This document shows positions 1 through 8,164 of a DNA stretch of 64,000 nt, one piece after another. Under the pieces are notes generated by a model that made no database searches, had not been told where the DNA came from, and worked only from the letters and a program-made list of their open reading frames with translations. The stretch covers positions 406,586 through 470,585 of the forward strand of contig NZ_CP024768.1 of the NCBI RefSeq assembly GCF_011395035.1. The letters are read 5' to 3'. Both the position numbers and the translations under genes were made by a program. How positions within the stretch are numbered: position 1 is the first letter of the stretch; each line of letters opens with the position of its first letter. The stretch comes from Pantoea cypripedii. Its GTDB lineage: Bacteria > Pseudomonadota > Gammaproteobacteria > Enterobacterales > Enterobacteriaceae.

Positions 1-2
1 CA

Positions 3-305
3 AATCAGCTGCGTTACGAAGTGCAGGGCGAGCCGGTGCAGATTCTGGAGCGCGGTATGGGATATCTGTATGGACGCGCGTTGGAGGACGATCGTATTGG
101 CGGCGGCCATCCTGAAGGGCTGTTTGAAGCCTGGTCTAATCTCTATCGTCGTTTTGCGCTGGCGATGGATGCCACCGACCGTGGTGATCAGGCGTTTCTG
201 GAGAACTTCTGGTATCCCGATGTGCATGCGGGCTTGATGGGCGTTCGCTGGGTCGGGCAGTGCGTGCAGTCAGCCGATGCTGGTGCGGTGTGGGTGGATT
301 GCTGA
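3..305 (+). CDS. Gfo/Idh/MocA-type oxidoreductase, C-terminal part (cut by window start)
   Basis: The reading frame is open from the window edge to a TGA at 303-305, so only about the last 100 residues are visible. The final residues (YPDVHAGLMGVRWV, then AGAVWVDC) match the usual ending of NAD(P)-dependent Gfo/Idh/MocA sugar or inositol dehydrogenases, where a short helix after Y-P-[ST]-x-x-x-G packs against the substrate domain. The Rossmann domain lies outside the window, so substrate and cofactor cannot be judged. The gene is followed by a repeat-rich spacer. The family call is reasonable but rests on the C-terminus alone. Confidence 0.6.
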   Translation, partial: NQLRYEVQGEPVQILERGMGYLYGRALEDDRIGGGHPEGLFEAWSNLYRRFALAMDATDRGDQAFLENFWYPDVHAGLMGVRWVGQCVQSADAGAVWVDC

Positions 306-331
306 CGGCATCATTGACACAGACCAAACCA

Positions 332-497
332 GCGCAATAAATTGCGCCGCTACAAATCGCACAGTACCGTAACTACCGTCTTGAGCTTCAATCCCTGGTG
401 CGAATAAATTCGCCCCCTACGTTGTAGGGGCGGCATTTATGCCGACCAGGCCAATAATTGCACGTTTTCGTAGCGGCGCGATTTATCGCGCGGTTTT
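332..497. repeat. Cluster of intergenic palindromic repeats (two families)
   Basis: Two inverted halves of the family A repeat lie at 332-354 (minus orientation, imperfect) and 470-497 (plus orientation, core GCGGCGCGATTTATCGCGC followed by GGTTTT). Between them, 399-447 is a family B palindrome whose halves contain CGAATAAATTCG and GGCATTTATGCC around a short centre, CCCCTACGTTGTAGGGG. The same two families recur elsewhere in the window. They fill the 200 bp between the oxidoreductase and the next gene, and no other feature is seen there. Confidence 0.8.
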
Positions 498-501
498 CAG
501 G

Positions 502-1614
502 TTAAAAGTAATAGATTTCCACATTTTCAGGGATGATTGATGGCGTGAAGGCGGCCCCTTGCCCGATGCCAATACGGCACGGGTATCCATGGGTAACCAG
601 AGAATGCAGGGTTGCGCCACTCTGAAGGGTTATCTGCGGAATAAAACCGGTGGCCTCATCCAGGCGCGGTAAACAGATCTCATTAACAACGGCGTCTTTT
701 CCTATAACCAGATTTTGTCCCAGTAGTTTCAATGAACCATTGACTGTTGAAGATAATATCTCATTGTTTTGACCACCCAGAATGCCGCCCTGCCTGACAA
801 TAGAATGGTTGTGAATAAGTGTGTCACTATCATTGGTATAAATAAAATCCACCGTAGAATTATTTATCTCTGTCATGCCAATATTACTGTATACGGCTTT
901 TGCGCTGCTTCTTTCCACAAGCGTATCGCCAGCACGGTTCAGGAGATTTCCGGCGACCATTGAATCAATAATCTCCATTTTCCTTGTGGCCAGTCCTTCT
1001 TCATAAAAGAGGATAACCACATCGCCATATATTTTGCATTTTTTTTCACACCTGACATTGTTATCAATATTTTCAACCGCCACATGAGGAAGAATATCGC
1101 CTCCGATGACAGGTTTTAAAAGGTCTTTATAATAATTAACTTCACTCAGATTAAATTGATAAACCGCGTCATGGCTGCCTTTCACCGGGCAAATCCACTC
1201 ACAAAATCCTGACTGCGGCATCAGTTTTACATTGGTGTAATCCTGGCTTCTGATCTCCGTCTCAGTCAGGTTGATGGTGCCACTAAAGCCCTGAACTTTT
1301 CCTTCAATTAAACATTGGTCAGCTTCAGTGAGATAATTTGGTGCATAGACGATGCCTTTTATCTCGCAGTTATTTATTTTTATTTCCCCATTGCGTGAGT
1401 AGACAGCCTCCCAGAGATGCTGTTCAGTATTTTTAATGCCAATCTTACAGTTATTAAGTGTGACGTTACTGACACTTCCCACACCCATATCGACAACCAG
1501 ATTGCTTTCATCCAGAGGATTGTGAGCGGTAGTTCTTAACTGCACAAAACGCCAGCCACTATCAGGGGTATTTGTCATCGTACCGTATGAAGCCGAAACT
1601 GATCCCACGCTCAT
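502..1614 (-). CDS. Unknown protein, possibly beta-helical, 370 aa
   Basis: I do not recognise this gene. The frame opens at 1641, but an AAGGA motif sits just upstream of the ATG at 1614, which I take as the start. The protein has no signal peptide or membrane segment. It is rich in Asn, Ile, Val, Gly and Thr, with many short units such as NVTLNNCKI, EIKINNCEI and TEINNSTV spaced roughly 20-25 residues apart, the look of a right-handed beta-helix. Eight or so cysteines are present. The DNA is clearly more AT-rich than the flanking ABC-transporter genes and the gene is bordered by repeats on both sides, which suggests acquisition by transfer. The function is unknown; a surface or cell-contact protein is only one possibility. 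Confidence 0.65.
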   Translation of the reverse strand: MSVGSVSASYGTMTNTPDSGWRFVQLRTTAHNPLDESNLVVDMGVGSVSNVTLNNCKIGIKNTEQHLWEAVYSRNGEIKINNCEIKGIVYAPNYLTEADQCLIEGKVQGFSGTINLTETEIRSQDYTNVKLMPQSGFCEWICPVKGSHDAVYQFNLSEVNYYKDLLKPVIGGDILPHVAVENIDNNVRCEKKCKIYGDVVILFYEEGLATRKMEIIDSMVAGNLLNRAGDTLVERSSAKAVYSNIGMTEINNSTVDFIYTNDSDTLIHNHSIVRQGGILGGQNNEILSSTVNGSLKLLGQNLVIGKDAVVNEICLPRLDEATGFIPQITLQSGATLHSLVTHGYPCRIGIGQGAAFTPSIIPENVEIYYF

Positions 1615-1783
1615 AAATTCATTCCTTTGGATAATGATCAAATGGAGAATATGCAGCTGTACCTGGCGAACAGGGGAGGGAAGTGTACTAAGGTCGACAG
1701 GAAATTAACGTGAGGCAGCAACGGGCGGGAAGGAATTTCACAGAAATATCATAACTATTCAGACATGACGTTGGTTTGAGGCG

Positions 1784-1806
1784 TTGCGCGATAAATCGCG
1801 CAAACC
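1784..1806. repeat. Partial family A palindromic repeat
   Basis: TTGCGCGATAAATCGCGCAA is a shortened copy of the family A intergenic repeat, placed just after the 3' end of the ABC ATPase gene. The GTAGC end is missing. Confidence 0.6.
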
Positions 1807-1810
1807 TGAA

Positions 1811-2548
1811 TCAATGGGATCGTAAATCACTTAAGAAGCGCTGGGCGCGCGGATGCTGCGGTTGGGTGAAGAATTTCTCCGGCGTGGCTTTTTCCAGAAT
1901 CTGGCCCTGATCCATAAACCAGATGGTATCGGCCACTTCACGCGCAAAATTCATCTCGTGGGTGACACACATCATCGTCATGCCTTCCTGCGCCAGGCCG
2001 CGCATCACCGACAACACTTCACCGACCATTTCCGGATCGAGTGCTGACGTGGGTTCATCAAACAGCATCACTGGCGGCTTCATCGCCAGTGCACGGGCAA
2101 TCGCCACACGCTGCTGCTGACCGCCCGACAGCTGCGCCGGATAAGCATCCGCCTTGTGCGATAATCCAACCCGTTCCAGCAGCTCTCCTGCCTGCTGGCG
2201 TGCTTCGGAACGTTTGACGCCCAGCACCTTCATCGGTGACATCATAATGTTCTCTGCCACCGACACATGCGGGAACAGGTTAAAACTCTGGAAAACAAAA
2301 CCAATACGCGTGCGCAGCTGGTTAAGGCGCGTGCTGCTGCCGTGGATATCGATACCATCAAACACAATCTGGCCGCCTTCGATAGGTTCCAGCCGGTTGA
2401 CGGTGCGGATTAACGTCGATTTGCCGGAGCCAGACGGGCCGCAAACCACGACCACTTCGCCGGGATTGATCTCGGCACTTAGGTCGGTCAGCGCCTGATA
2501 CGCGCCGTACCATTTGTTGACCTGATTAAACAGAATCATCGGTCGCAT
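1811..2548 (-). CDS. Polar amino-acid ABC transporter ATP-binding protein (GlnQ/GltL family)
   Basis: This is the cytoplasmic ATPase of an amino-acid importer, 245 aa, the normal length for the GlnQ/HisP/GltL family. Walker A is GPSGSGKST near residues 37-45, followed by the Q-loop (FQSFNLFPH), the signature LSGGQQQRV, Walker B VMLFDEPTSALD and the switch histidine in CVTHEM. The start at 2548 has AAGGA six bases upstream. It is last in a run SDR - permease - permease - ATPase. The matching binding protein is probably the one at 10651-11490, on the same strand but separated by the pxp genes. The substrate is likely an acidic amino acid or 5-oxoproline, inferred from context only. Confidence 0.9.
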   Translation of the reverse strand: MRPMILFNQVNKWYGAYQALTDLSAEINPGEVVVVCGPSGSGKSTLIRTVNRLEPIEGGQIVFDGIDIHGSSTRLNQLRTRIGFVFQSFNLFPHVSVAENIMMSPMKVLGVKRSEARQQAGELLERVGLSHKADAYPAQLSGGQQQRVAIARALAMKPPVMLFDEPTSALDPEMVGEVLSVMRGLAQEGMTMMCVTHEMNFAREVADTIWFMDQGQILEKATPEKFFTQPQHPRAQRFLSDLRSH

Positions 2549-2557
2549 AGCCGTTCC

Positions 2558-3319
2558 TTATTGTGATGGGGTTTTAGTCAACATCACCGCCGGGGCCACG
2601 ATGGGGGCTTCCACTGGCGGCTGACGACGTTTCTGCGCGAGTCGCGCTTCAAGTTTGTTGGCAAGCCACGTCAGGCTGAAGCAGATGAGGTAGTAGCTCA
2701 GCGCCACAATGGCGAACACCTGGAAAGGTTTGGTCAGCAGCTGGTTGCTCACCTGGTTGGCGGCGAAGGTCAACTCCGGCACGTTGATCACATAGCCGAG
2801 GGTGCTGTCTTTGATGATCGACACCAGCTGGCTGACCAGGCTGGGCAGGGTGTTAAACAGCGCCTGTGGCAGGATCACCAGACGCAGGGTTTTGATATGT
2901 CCCATGCCGAGTGCGCGTGCTGCTTCATATTGCCCGTGTGGCAACGCCTGAATACCGCCGCGCACGATTTCGGCGATATAGGCGCTCTCATAAATCACCA
3001 GCGTACACAGCATGGTGGTGAAGCCGCTGATGTTGTGACCAATCAGCAGCGGCACGCAGAAGTAGGTCCAGAACACCACCATCATCAGCGGAATGCCGCG
3101 CAGCAGGTAGACCCAGCAGGTCGCGGGCCAGCTCAGCCAGCGCCAGGGTGACAGGCGCGCCAGGCCCAGCAGCACGCCCACCGGGAAGGCAAACAACACC
3201 GCCAGCAGCGAGATCAACAGCGTGCAGAGCACCCCGCCCAGCGGCCCATTCGGGTACTGGCCCATTAACAGCAGCATGCCGTTGTCATGCAAAATGGTGA
3301 ACATCTCAAGCATCGCCAT
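2558..3319 (-). CDS. Amino-acid ABC transporter permease (HisM/GltK type)
   Basis: Inner-membrane permease of 253 aa with about five hydrophobic segments and the HEQRo-family EAA loop (YEAARALGMGHIKTLRLVILPQA, quoted as YEAARALGMG...ILPQA) that docks on the ATPase. Its ATG overlaps the stop of the preceding permease gene by one base (TAATG), which implies translational coupling. The C-terminal tail is basic and proline-rich and somewhat longer than usual. It forms the membrane channel together with the permease at 3319-4014. Confidence 0.9.
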   Translation of the reverse strand: MAMLEMFTILHDNGMLLLMGQYPNGPLGGVLCTLLISLLAVLFAFPVGVLLGLARLSPWRWLSWPATCWVYLLRGIPLMMVVFWTYFCVPLLIGHNISGFTTMLCTLVIYESAYIAEIVRGGIQALPHGQYEAARALGMGHIKTLRLVILPQALFNTLPSLVSQLVSIIKDSTLGYVINVPELTFAANQVSNQLLTKPFQVFAIVALSYYLICFSLTWLANKLEARLAQKRRQPPVEAPIVAPAVMLTKTPSQ

Positions 3320-4014
3320 TACCTCGCATAGACGCGCTGAAAGCGACGGGCCAGCAATGCACCAAGGCCCATCAGCAACAGGGAGAAGAACAGATAACCC
3401 ACAGTCGCGACAAAATAGGACTCGAAGGTTCGGAAGGTCTGGTTCTCGATGTCGCGCGTGACATAGGTCAATTCCGCCACGCCAATCACCATCGCCAGGC
3501 TGGTATTTTTGAACAACAGCACCGTGTGGTTGATTAATGAAGGTAGCGCATTACGAATGCCCTGCGGCAGAATCACCGACCACATGGCGCGGACAAAGCC
3601 CATGCCAAGCGCACGCGCGGCTTCGTTTTGACCATCCGGGATGGCACGCAGTCCGCTGCGGATATCTTCCGAGAAGTAAGCGGCCTGGCACAGACCGAGC
3701 GCCACCAGCGAAAACAGAAACTCTGCGTTGTAGTCGTTAATCCACATTTGCAGTGCTTCCGGCAGCAGCGTCGGAATGGCGAAATACCACATCATCAATT
3801 GAATCAGCGTCGGCACATTGCGGTGATACGAGACATAGGCTTTCACCAGCCCGACAGCAATGCGTTGATTGGTCAGGCGGATGATCACCAGCAGCATGGC
3901 GAGGGCCATCGCCAGCAGCCAGGCACCCAACGCCAGTTCAAGGGTGACAACCGTTCCGTCTACGATCATCTGGCCGAAGTGGCCGGTTATCACACTACTG
4001 AAATCGAGTGCCAT
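3319..4014 (-). CDS. Amino-acid ABC transporter permease (HisQ/GltJ type)
   Basis: Inner-membrane permease of 231 aa, paralogous to its downstream neighbour, with the coupling loop NEAARALGMGFVRAMWSV and then ILPQG. Pairs of such permeases normally assemble as a heterodimer with a GlnQ-type ATPase dimer. It lies 19 bp downstream of the SDR gene and is co-directional with it, so SDR, both permeases and the ATPase are probably one transcript starting near the Nac-like site at 4898-4912. Confidence 0.9.
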   Translation of the reverse strand: MALDFSSVITGHFGQMIVDGTVVTLELALGAWLLAMALAMLLVIIRLTNQRIAVGLVKAYVSYHRNVPTLIQLMMWYFAIPTLLPEALQMWINDYNAEFLFSLVALGLCQAAYFSEDIRSGLRAIPDGQNEAARALGMGFVRAMWSVILPQGIRNALPSLINHTVLLFKNTSLAMVIGVAELTYVTRDIENQTFRTFESYFVATVGYLFFSLLLMGLGALLARRFQRVYAR

Positions 4015-4033
4015 CGTTTACCCTCTTATGACA

Positions 4034-4789
4034 TCACGACCCGGCGCGGTCGCCGGGTCGCATGGTGGAAAGGCCGCCCGGCACCTGCAAGGTTGGGGTG
4101 ATCTCGATATTGCCGATATTCACCGCCACCGGTGCAGCCAGGGCAAAGGCGACGCAGTCCGCGATATCTTTCGCCTGCGGCAGCTCAAAGCCATCAATAA
4201 AACGGCGACGTGCCTCTTCGTGATCGCCAGAGACGTTGCCGAAGATGTCCGTCGCGACACGGCCCGGGCAGATTTCGGTGATACGTACCCGCTTGCCATA
4301 ACAATCAACGCGCAACTGGCGCGACAGGGCATGCACCCCGGCTTTGGTGGCGTGGTACACCGAGTTGCCACCAAAGTTGTAGATGGCGGCGATGGAGGTG
4401 ATGTTGAACACATGACCACGATCGCGTGCCACCATGCCCGGCACCAGCAGACGGCACAGATGCAGCACCGCACGCAGATTCACATCCACCTGGGTGTCGA
4501 TCACGCTTTCATCGGCATCGAGAATCGATCCCGGATGCGACAACCCGGCATTGTTCACCAGAATGTCGATGTGCAGGTCCTGACACAGCGCCGTCAACGC
4601 GTTGAGATCGCTGACATCCACCGCGTGTGGAATGCAGCCGGTGCGTTCCGCCAGCGCGGCCAGTTGTTCTTTACGACGCGCTACGGCGTGAACGGTGATC
4701 CCTTCCTGGCACAGACGTTCAACAATCGCTTCACCCATCCCGGCTGATGCGCCGGTGACCAGTGCAGTTTTGTAATCTGAAAATGGCAT
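4034..4789 (-). CDS. Short-chain dehydrogenase/reductase (classical SDR)
   Basis: A 251-residue classical SDR using NAD(P)H. The glycine motif TGASAGMG is at about residues 12-19, NNAG in the middle, and the catalytic Ser plus YxxxK appears as YHATK after a GNSV stretch. The overall pattern resembles the YdfG-type 3-hydroxy-acid/serine dehydrogenases. A strong AGGAGAGG precedes the ATG. It leads the transcript that contains the two permeases and the ATPase, so it may act on an imported amino acid or on a product of its breakdown. The exact substrate cannot be read from the sequence. Confidence 0.85.
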   Translation of the reverse strand: MPFSDYKTALVTGASAGMGEAIVERLCQEGITVHAVARRKEQLAALAERTGCIPHAVDVSDLNALTALCQDLHIDILVNNAGLSHPGSILDADESVIDTQVDVNLRAVLHLCRLLVPGMVARDRGHVFNITSIAAIYNFGGNSVYHATKAGVHALSRQLRVDCYGKRVRITEICPGRVATDIFGNVSGDHEEARRRFIDGFELPQAKDIADCVAFALAAPVAVNIGNIEITPTLQVPGGLSTMRPGDRAGS

Positions 4790-4897
4790 TTGCCTCTCCT
4801 GTCATCGCCGGGCCTGTTGGCTGTGGCGCGTTTCTGATCTTTTTCTGACTTTATGCAGTTATGTTGTACGGGGATAAGACATAAAAATTTTGAGGCA

Positions 4898-4912
4898 ATA
4901 AGCGACCCTTAT
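4898..4912. promoter_or_regulatory. Candidate Nac-type operator ATA-N9-TAT (site 1)
   Basis: ATAAGCGACCCTTAT fits ATA-N9-TAT, the published binding pattern of the Klebsiella NAC regulator. It lies 109 bp upstream of the SDR start, in the only sizeable gap before the SDR-permease-ATPase transcript. It shares the flank GGCAATAAGCGA with the site at 5447-5461. A single match is weak because the core has only six fixed bases; the shared flank and the position strengthen it. Confidence 0.5.
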
Positions 4913-5337
4913 AACCGCGGAAGTGCGGGGTTATCTTGATGAATTATCATGATTTCCTGGTTATATTCCACTGGCGTACCGCTCCCCGCAGTGACCTGTT
5001 CCACCCGCCCAGCGGTGGCGCTGGTGACGGGCAAATACAGCGGACCCACTTGCACCAGTGCCAGCAGCTCCTCGGGTTGCACCTGCTGACCGGGTTGGAC
5101 AAAATCCTGCTGGCTCAGCGGATGGCGCAGTAGCAGGGTACCCGGCATCGGCGCGCCAACGGCAAGCGTGGCACTGGGGAGGATCTCGGGCGCCGGAGGA
5201 GGGGCAGGTGGCGCGGCGGCGAAGGTCAGGCGCACCGACCAGTCTTTACCGCCCAGCTCCAGGCGGCTCAACCCGGCGCGGCGCATCCTGCGCGCGATAG
5301 CACGTAGCGTCGGCAGCGGTATTGCGGATTTTTCCAT
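4909..5337 (-). CDS. Biotin-carrier-like protein lacking the biotinyl lysine
   Basis: A 142-residue protein with a proline/alanine-rich linker (PPAPPPAPE) and a C-terminal domain (about residues 60-142) that follows the AccB biotinyl-domain pattern: VGAPMPGTLLLR, then VQPGQQVQPEELLAL, then GRVEQVTAGSGTPVEYNQEIMII. At the hairpin where AccB has EAMKM, this protein has QVGPL, and the whole C-terminal domain contains no lysine. It therefore cannot be biotinylated in the normal way. AccB-like genes are known companions of pxp (5-oxoprolinase) clusters, usually with a biotin carboxylase gene, which is absent here. The frame extends to a TTG at 5385; the ATG at 5337 is the likelier start. It may be a structural or regulatory relic. 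Confidence 0.75.
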   Translation of the reverse strand: MEKSAIPLPTLRAIARRMRRAGLSRLELGGKDWSVRLTFAAAPPAPPPAPEILPSATLAVGAPMPGTLLLRHPLSQQDFVQPGQQVQPEELLALVQVGPLYLPVTSATAGRVEQVTAGSGTPVEYNQEIMIIHQDNPALPRL

Positions 5338-5446
5338 GAGGTTCCCGTCAAAGCGAAAGACAACAAAGCCCGCGTGAGCGGGCAACTGATGCAGTCAATC
5401 TAGCGCGTTCGTCAGACGGGCAGTAAGAGGGTTTCGCTTTGCGGCA

Positions 5447-5461
5447 ATAAGCGAGGCTTAT
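5447..5461. promoter_or_regulatory. Candidate Nac-type operator ATA-N9-TAT (site 2)
   Basis: ATAAGCGAGGCTTAT lies across the stop codon of the Nac-like gene, 110 bp upstream of the carrier-like gene. It matches site 1 in 13 of 15 positions and in the preceding GGCA, and the almost identical distance to the downstream start supports a real operator. Confidence 0.5.
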
Positions 5462-6381
5462 CCCACCAGCGTCAGTGGATGGTTTTCGACGTTGCGGCGT
5501 GACATCAGCGACAGCAGAATCGCTTTTACCGCTTCTGCTGGCTGCGATAGCGGCAGATGATCGGACATGCAGAACGAGAGCGATGCCTGAACATCCGGCT
5601 CGACAATCTTCGCCATCCACGCATCGGCATTTTTCAACATCGCCCGCGCGGCAGATTCCGGCATGATGGTGGCACCCAGCCCGGCGGAGAGCGCTGCATT
5701 GAGGGTGGTTTGCGATTCGATCTCGCATTTCACCTGATATTGCAGGTTGTTCTGCACAAAGGCATCGTCCAGCACTTTGCGCATGATGTTGTAGATACGC
5801 GGCAGGAACAGATCGTATTTCGCCACATCCGCCAGACGGATCTCCTTCAGCGGTTTCCCGAGGCTGAAGGGGCAGACGAAGCACAGATCTTCCTTCATCA
5901 GCGGCATAAAACGCAGGCCGTGGATGTTGCGATGGTCATAGATCACCGCCATATCCATGCGGCCATTCATGATCAGCTCACTCAGCGTGGTGCCGAAGTT
6001 CTCATTGAAATACAACACGATGCCGGGATGCTGCTGCTGCACTTCCATCATGAGCGGCAGGGCAAGGTTTTGTGCCGCCGTGCCCGGCGCCAGGCCGACA
6101 GAGACGCTGCCGCTGAGCGACGCGCCAACACGATCAATCGCACTTTGCGCCTGTTCGCACTGGCGCAAAATGGACTGGGCATGTGAATAGAGCGTTTTAC
6201 CCGCTTCGGTGGGTGTGACGCCGCGCTTGGTACGGATGAGCAGTTGTTGATTCACTTCCCCTTCCAGGGTCGCCAGCTGCTGGCTCAGGGCAGGCTGGGC
6301 GATATGCAAGATATCGGCGGCCTGCGTCAGACTGCCCACATCGACAATTTTGACAAAATATTTAAGACGGCGAAGATTCAT
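5458..6381 (-). CDS. nac: LysR-family regulator, Nac-like
   Basis: A 307-residue LysR protein. The N-terminal winged helix-turn-helix (MNLRRLKYFVKIVD, SLTQAADILHIAQPALSQQ) and the entire effector domain, including the ending LLSLMSRRNVEN, follow the NAC nitrogen-assimilation regulator of Klebsiella closely. The start at 6381 has GGAGGGAG five to six bases upstream; an in-frame extension to 6417 has no such site. NAC is known to couple nitrogen limitation to sigma-70 promoters and to bind ATA-N9-TAT. Here the gene sits inside an amino-acid/5-oxoproline cluster with such sites near several starts, so it may be a dedicated paralog rather than the global regulator. I saw no convincing sigma-54 promoter upstream. 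Confidence 0.8.
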   Translation of the reverse strand: MNLRRLKYFVKIVDVGSLTQAADILHIAQPALSQQLATLEGEVNQQLLIRTKRGVTPTEAGKTLYSHAQSILRQCEQAQSAIDRVGASLSGSVSVGLAPGTAAQNLALPLMMEVQQQHPGIVLYFNENFGTTLSELIMNGRMDMAVIYDHRNIHGLRFMPLMKEDLCFVCPFSLGKPLKEIRLADVAKYDLFLPRIYNIMRKVLDDAFVQNNLQYQVKCEIESQTTLNAALSAGLGATIMPESAARAMLKNADAWMAKIVEPDVQASLSFCMSDHLPLSQPAEAVKAILLSLMSRRNVENHPLTLVG

Positions 6382-6873
6382 GGTCACTCCCTCCAGCGGA
6401 ACGCATATCAGCATCAAGCAAAGTTGATGCCAGAATAAGGTTTAGTGATTGAACTCAGACAGGAGGGGACGGCCAGTGTGCCTCCTAAGGCTTTTGCTGA
6501 GTTGACTCCATGCCTGTTCAACAAATGTTCAGGCAAGGTGTTTCGCACCGTTTTGGTGCGTTTTCCTATCAGCGTTATGAATGGCTGACAACAGCGATGC
6601 GCCAGGATGGCGCGTAAAAACAACTGAAAGTAACACTTTTTTAACATATCTGGCGCGGCAACTGCGTGACCCGCCGCGCATTTCCGCGCAATGTGCTGGA
6701 TTTGCTGCCAAAGTGTGCGACCGGTCGTGTCATCGTTTTGTGTTATATCACCACAACAAAGCTCTATTAACGGTGGCTTCGGGCAAAAACCTATCCTCAG
6801 AGAACCTTGCTGGCCCTGCGCGTTATTGGCGTGCAGCGCCGTTTCTTCTGACCCTGAGATCAGGAAGTACCCC
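6382..6873. other. 492-bp divergent spacer with a hairpin
   Basis: This spacer separates the divergent nac-like and aminotransferase genes. The one clear structure is a hairpin CGCACC-GTTTT-GGTGCG at 6544-6560 followed by TTTTCC, which resembles a small terminator on the plus strand, although no plus-strand gene precedes it. A nearby CCTG...CAGG pair at about 6512-6535 could extend a structured transcript. No convincing small ORF with a ribosome site was found. It may hide a small RNA, but this is only a suggestion. Confidence 0.3.
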
Positions 6874-8082
6874 ATGCCCGAGATAGCCGATCGATTAAAG
6901 AATGTCACTGTTTCCGCCTCCGTCGCCATGACCCAGAAAGCGCGCGATCTCGCGGCGCAGGGGATTGATGTGGTGGCACTTTCTACCGGTGAGCCAGACT
7001 TCCCGACACCGGAGCACGCCATTGAAGCGGCATACGCGGCGGCCCGCGCCGGAGATACCCGTTATCCTCCCACTGATGGCACCCCGGCACTGCGCAAAGC
7101 GATTCAGCTGAAATTCAAACGTGATAACCAGCTGGATTACGATATCAGCCAGATCCTGACGGCGGGCGGTGCCAAGCAAATCATCTTTAACGCCATTCTG
7201 GCGACCATCAATCCAGGCGATGAAGTGGTGATCCCGACGCCATCGTGGATCAGCTATGTCGACATCGTGAAGTTTGCCGGTGGTATTCCGGTGCCGCTGC
7301 CTTGTGCGCAGGAAAACGGCTTCAAACCGCTGCCGCAACAGCTGGACGCAGCGATTACCGATAAAACCAAATGGTTGTTGCTTAACTACCCGAGCAACCC
7401 AACCGGTTCGGTGGCAAGCAAAGCGGAGTTGCAGGCGCTGGGAGAGGTGCTGCTGCGCCACCCGCAGGTGTGGATCATGACGGATGACATCTACGAACAC
7501 CTGATTTATGACGACGTTCGTTTTTACACCCTGGCGCAGGTGGAACCCCGTCTGTATGACCGCGTGCTGACGGTGAACGGCGTATCAAAAGCGTATTCGA
7601 TGACTGGCTGGCGCCTTGGTTTCTGCGGCGGTCCGGCAACGCTGATTAAGGCGATGAGTAACGTCAACACCCAGAACAGCGGTGGCGTGACTACGCTGAC
7701 TCAGGCGGCGGCAGTCGCGGTGCTGGAAGGCCCGCAGGATTTGTTGCAGGAACGCGCACGTATTTACCGCGAACGCCGGGATTATGTGCTGGAGCGTCTG
7801 ACCGCGATTGATGGTTTGCGTTGCCATCGACCGCAGGGGGCATTTTACCTGTTTGTGAATATCGCCGGATATATTGGCAAAGTCAGCGCCGGTGGCCGTC
7901 ATATCAATAATGATGCGGATTTTGTGCTGGCATTGATTGAGGAACAACATGTGGTGACGGTGCAGGGCGCGGCCTATGGCATGAGTCCGTTTATTCGTCT
8001 CTCCTACGCCACCAGCATGGAGCGTTTACAGACTGGCTGTGACCGTATCGCGGCATTTTGTGCCGGTTGCCGTGATAAATAG
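6874..8082 (+). CDS. PLP-dependent class I aminotransferase (aspartate/aromatic type)
   Basis: A 402-residue fold-type I aminotransferase. Visible motifs are the phosphate-binding region ILTAGGAKQI, the substrate-site NYPSNPTGSV, the DDIYEHLIYD aspartate motif and the PLP-lysine segment NGVSKAYSMTGWRLGF. The open frame begins at 6691, but AGGAAG just before the ATG at 6874 and the family length favour the later start. It is transcribed away from the nac-like gene and towards the pxp genes. It probably moves the amino group of glutamate (the product of 5-oxoprolinase) or of an imported amino acid to or from 2-oxoglutarate; the true partner is unknown. Confidence 0.88.
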   Translation: MPEIADRLKNVTVSASVAMTQKARDLAAQGIDVVALSTGEPDFPTPEHAIEAAYAAARAGDTRYPPTDGTPALRKAIQLKFKRDNQLDYDISQILTAGGAKQIIFNAILATINPGDEVVIPTPSWISYVDIVKFAGGIPVPLPCAQENGFKPLPQQLDAAITDKTKWLLLNYPSNPTGSVASKAELQALGEVLLRHPQVWIMTDDIYEHLIYDDVRFYTLAQVEPRLYDRVLTVNGVSKAYSMTGWRLGFCGGPATLIKAMSNVNTQNSGGVTTLTQAAAVAVLEGPQDLLQERARIYRERRDYVLERLTAIDGLRCHRPQGAFYLFVNIAGYIGKVSAGGRHINNDADFVLALIEEQHVVTVQGAAYGMSPFIRLSYATSMERLQTGCDRIAAFCAGCRDK

Positions 8083-8085
8083 CAG

Positions 8086-8113
8086 CAACGGTCGCCACTG
8101 GCGACCGTTTTTT
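8086..8113 (+). terminator. Rho-independent terminator after the aminotransferase
   Basis: An ACGGTCGCC / GGCGACCGT stem with a short loop runs directly into TTTTTT, four bases after the stop codon. Confidence 0.85.
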
Positions 8114-8128
8114 ATCCTGCGTCTTTTA

Positions 8129-8157
8129 AAAACCCGCGCGATAAATCGCGCCGCTAC
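8129..8157. repeat. Family A palindromic repeat (single half)
   Basis: AAAACCCGCGCGATAAATCG continues into CGCCGCTAC, a minus-orientation copy of the family A element, in the convergent gap between the aminotransferase and pxpA. Confidence 0.8.
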
Positions 8158-8164
8158 GGGTGAA

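Noticed and set aside
3869..4747. 292-codon plus-strand frame across the SDR gene
   Set aside because: Covers an SDR with complete motifs on the other strand and has no ribosome site.
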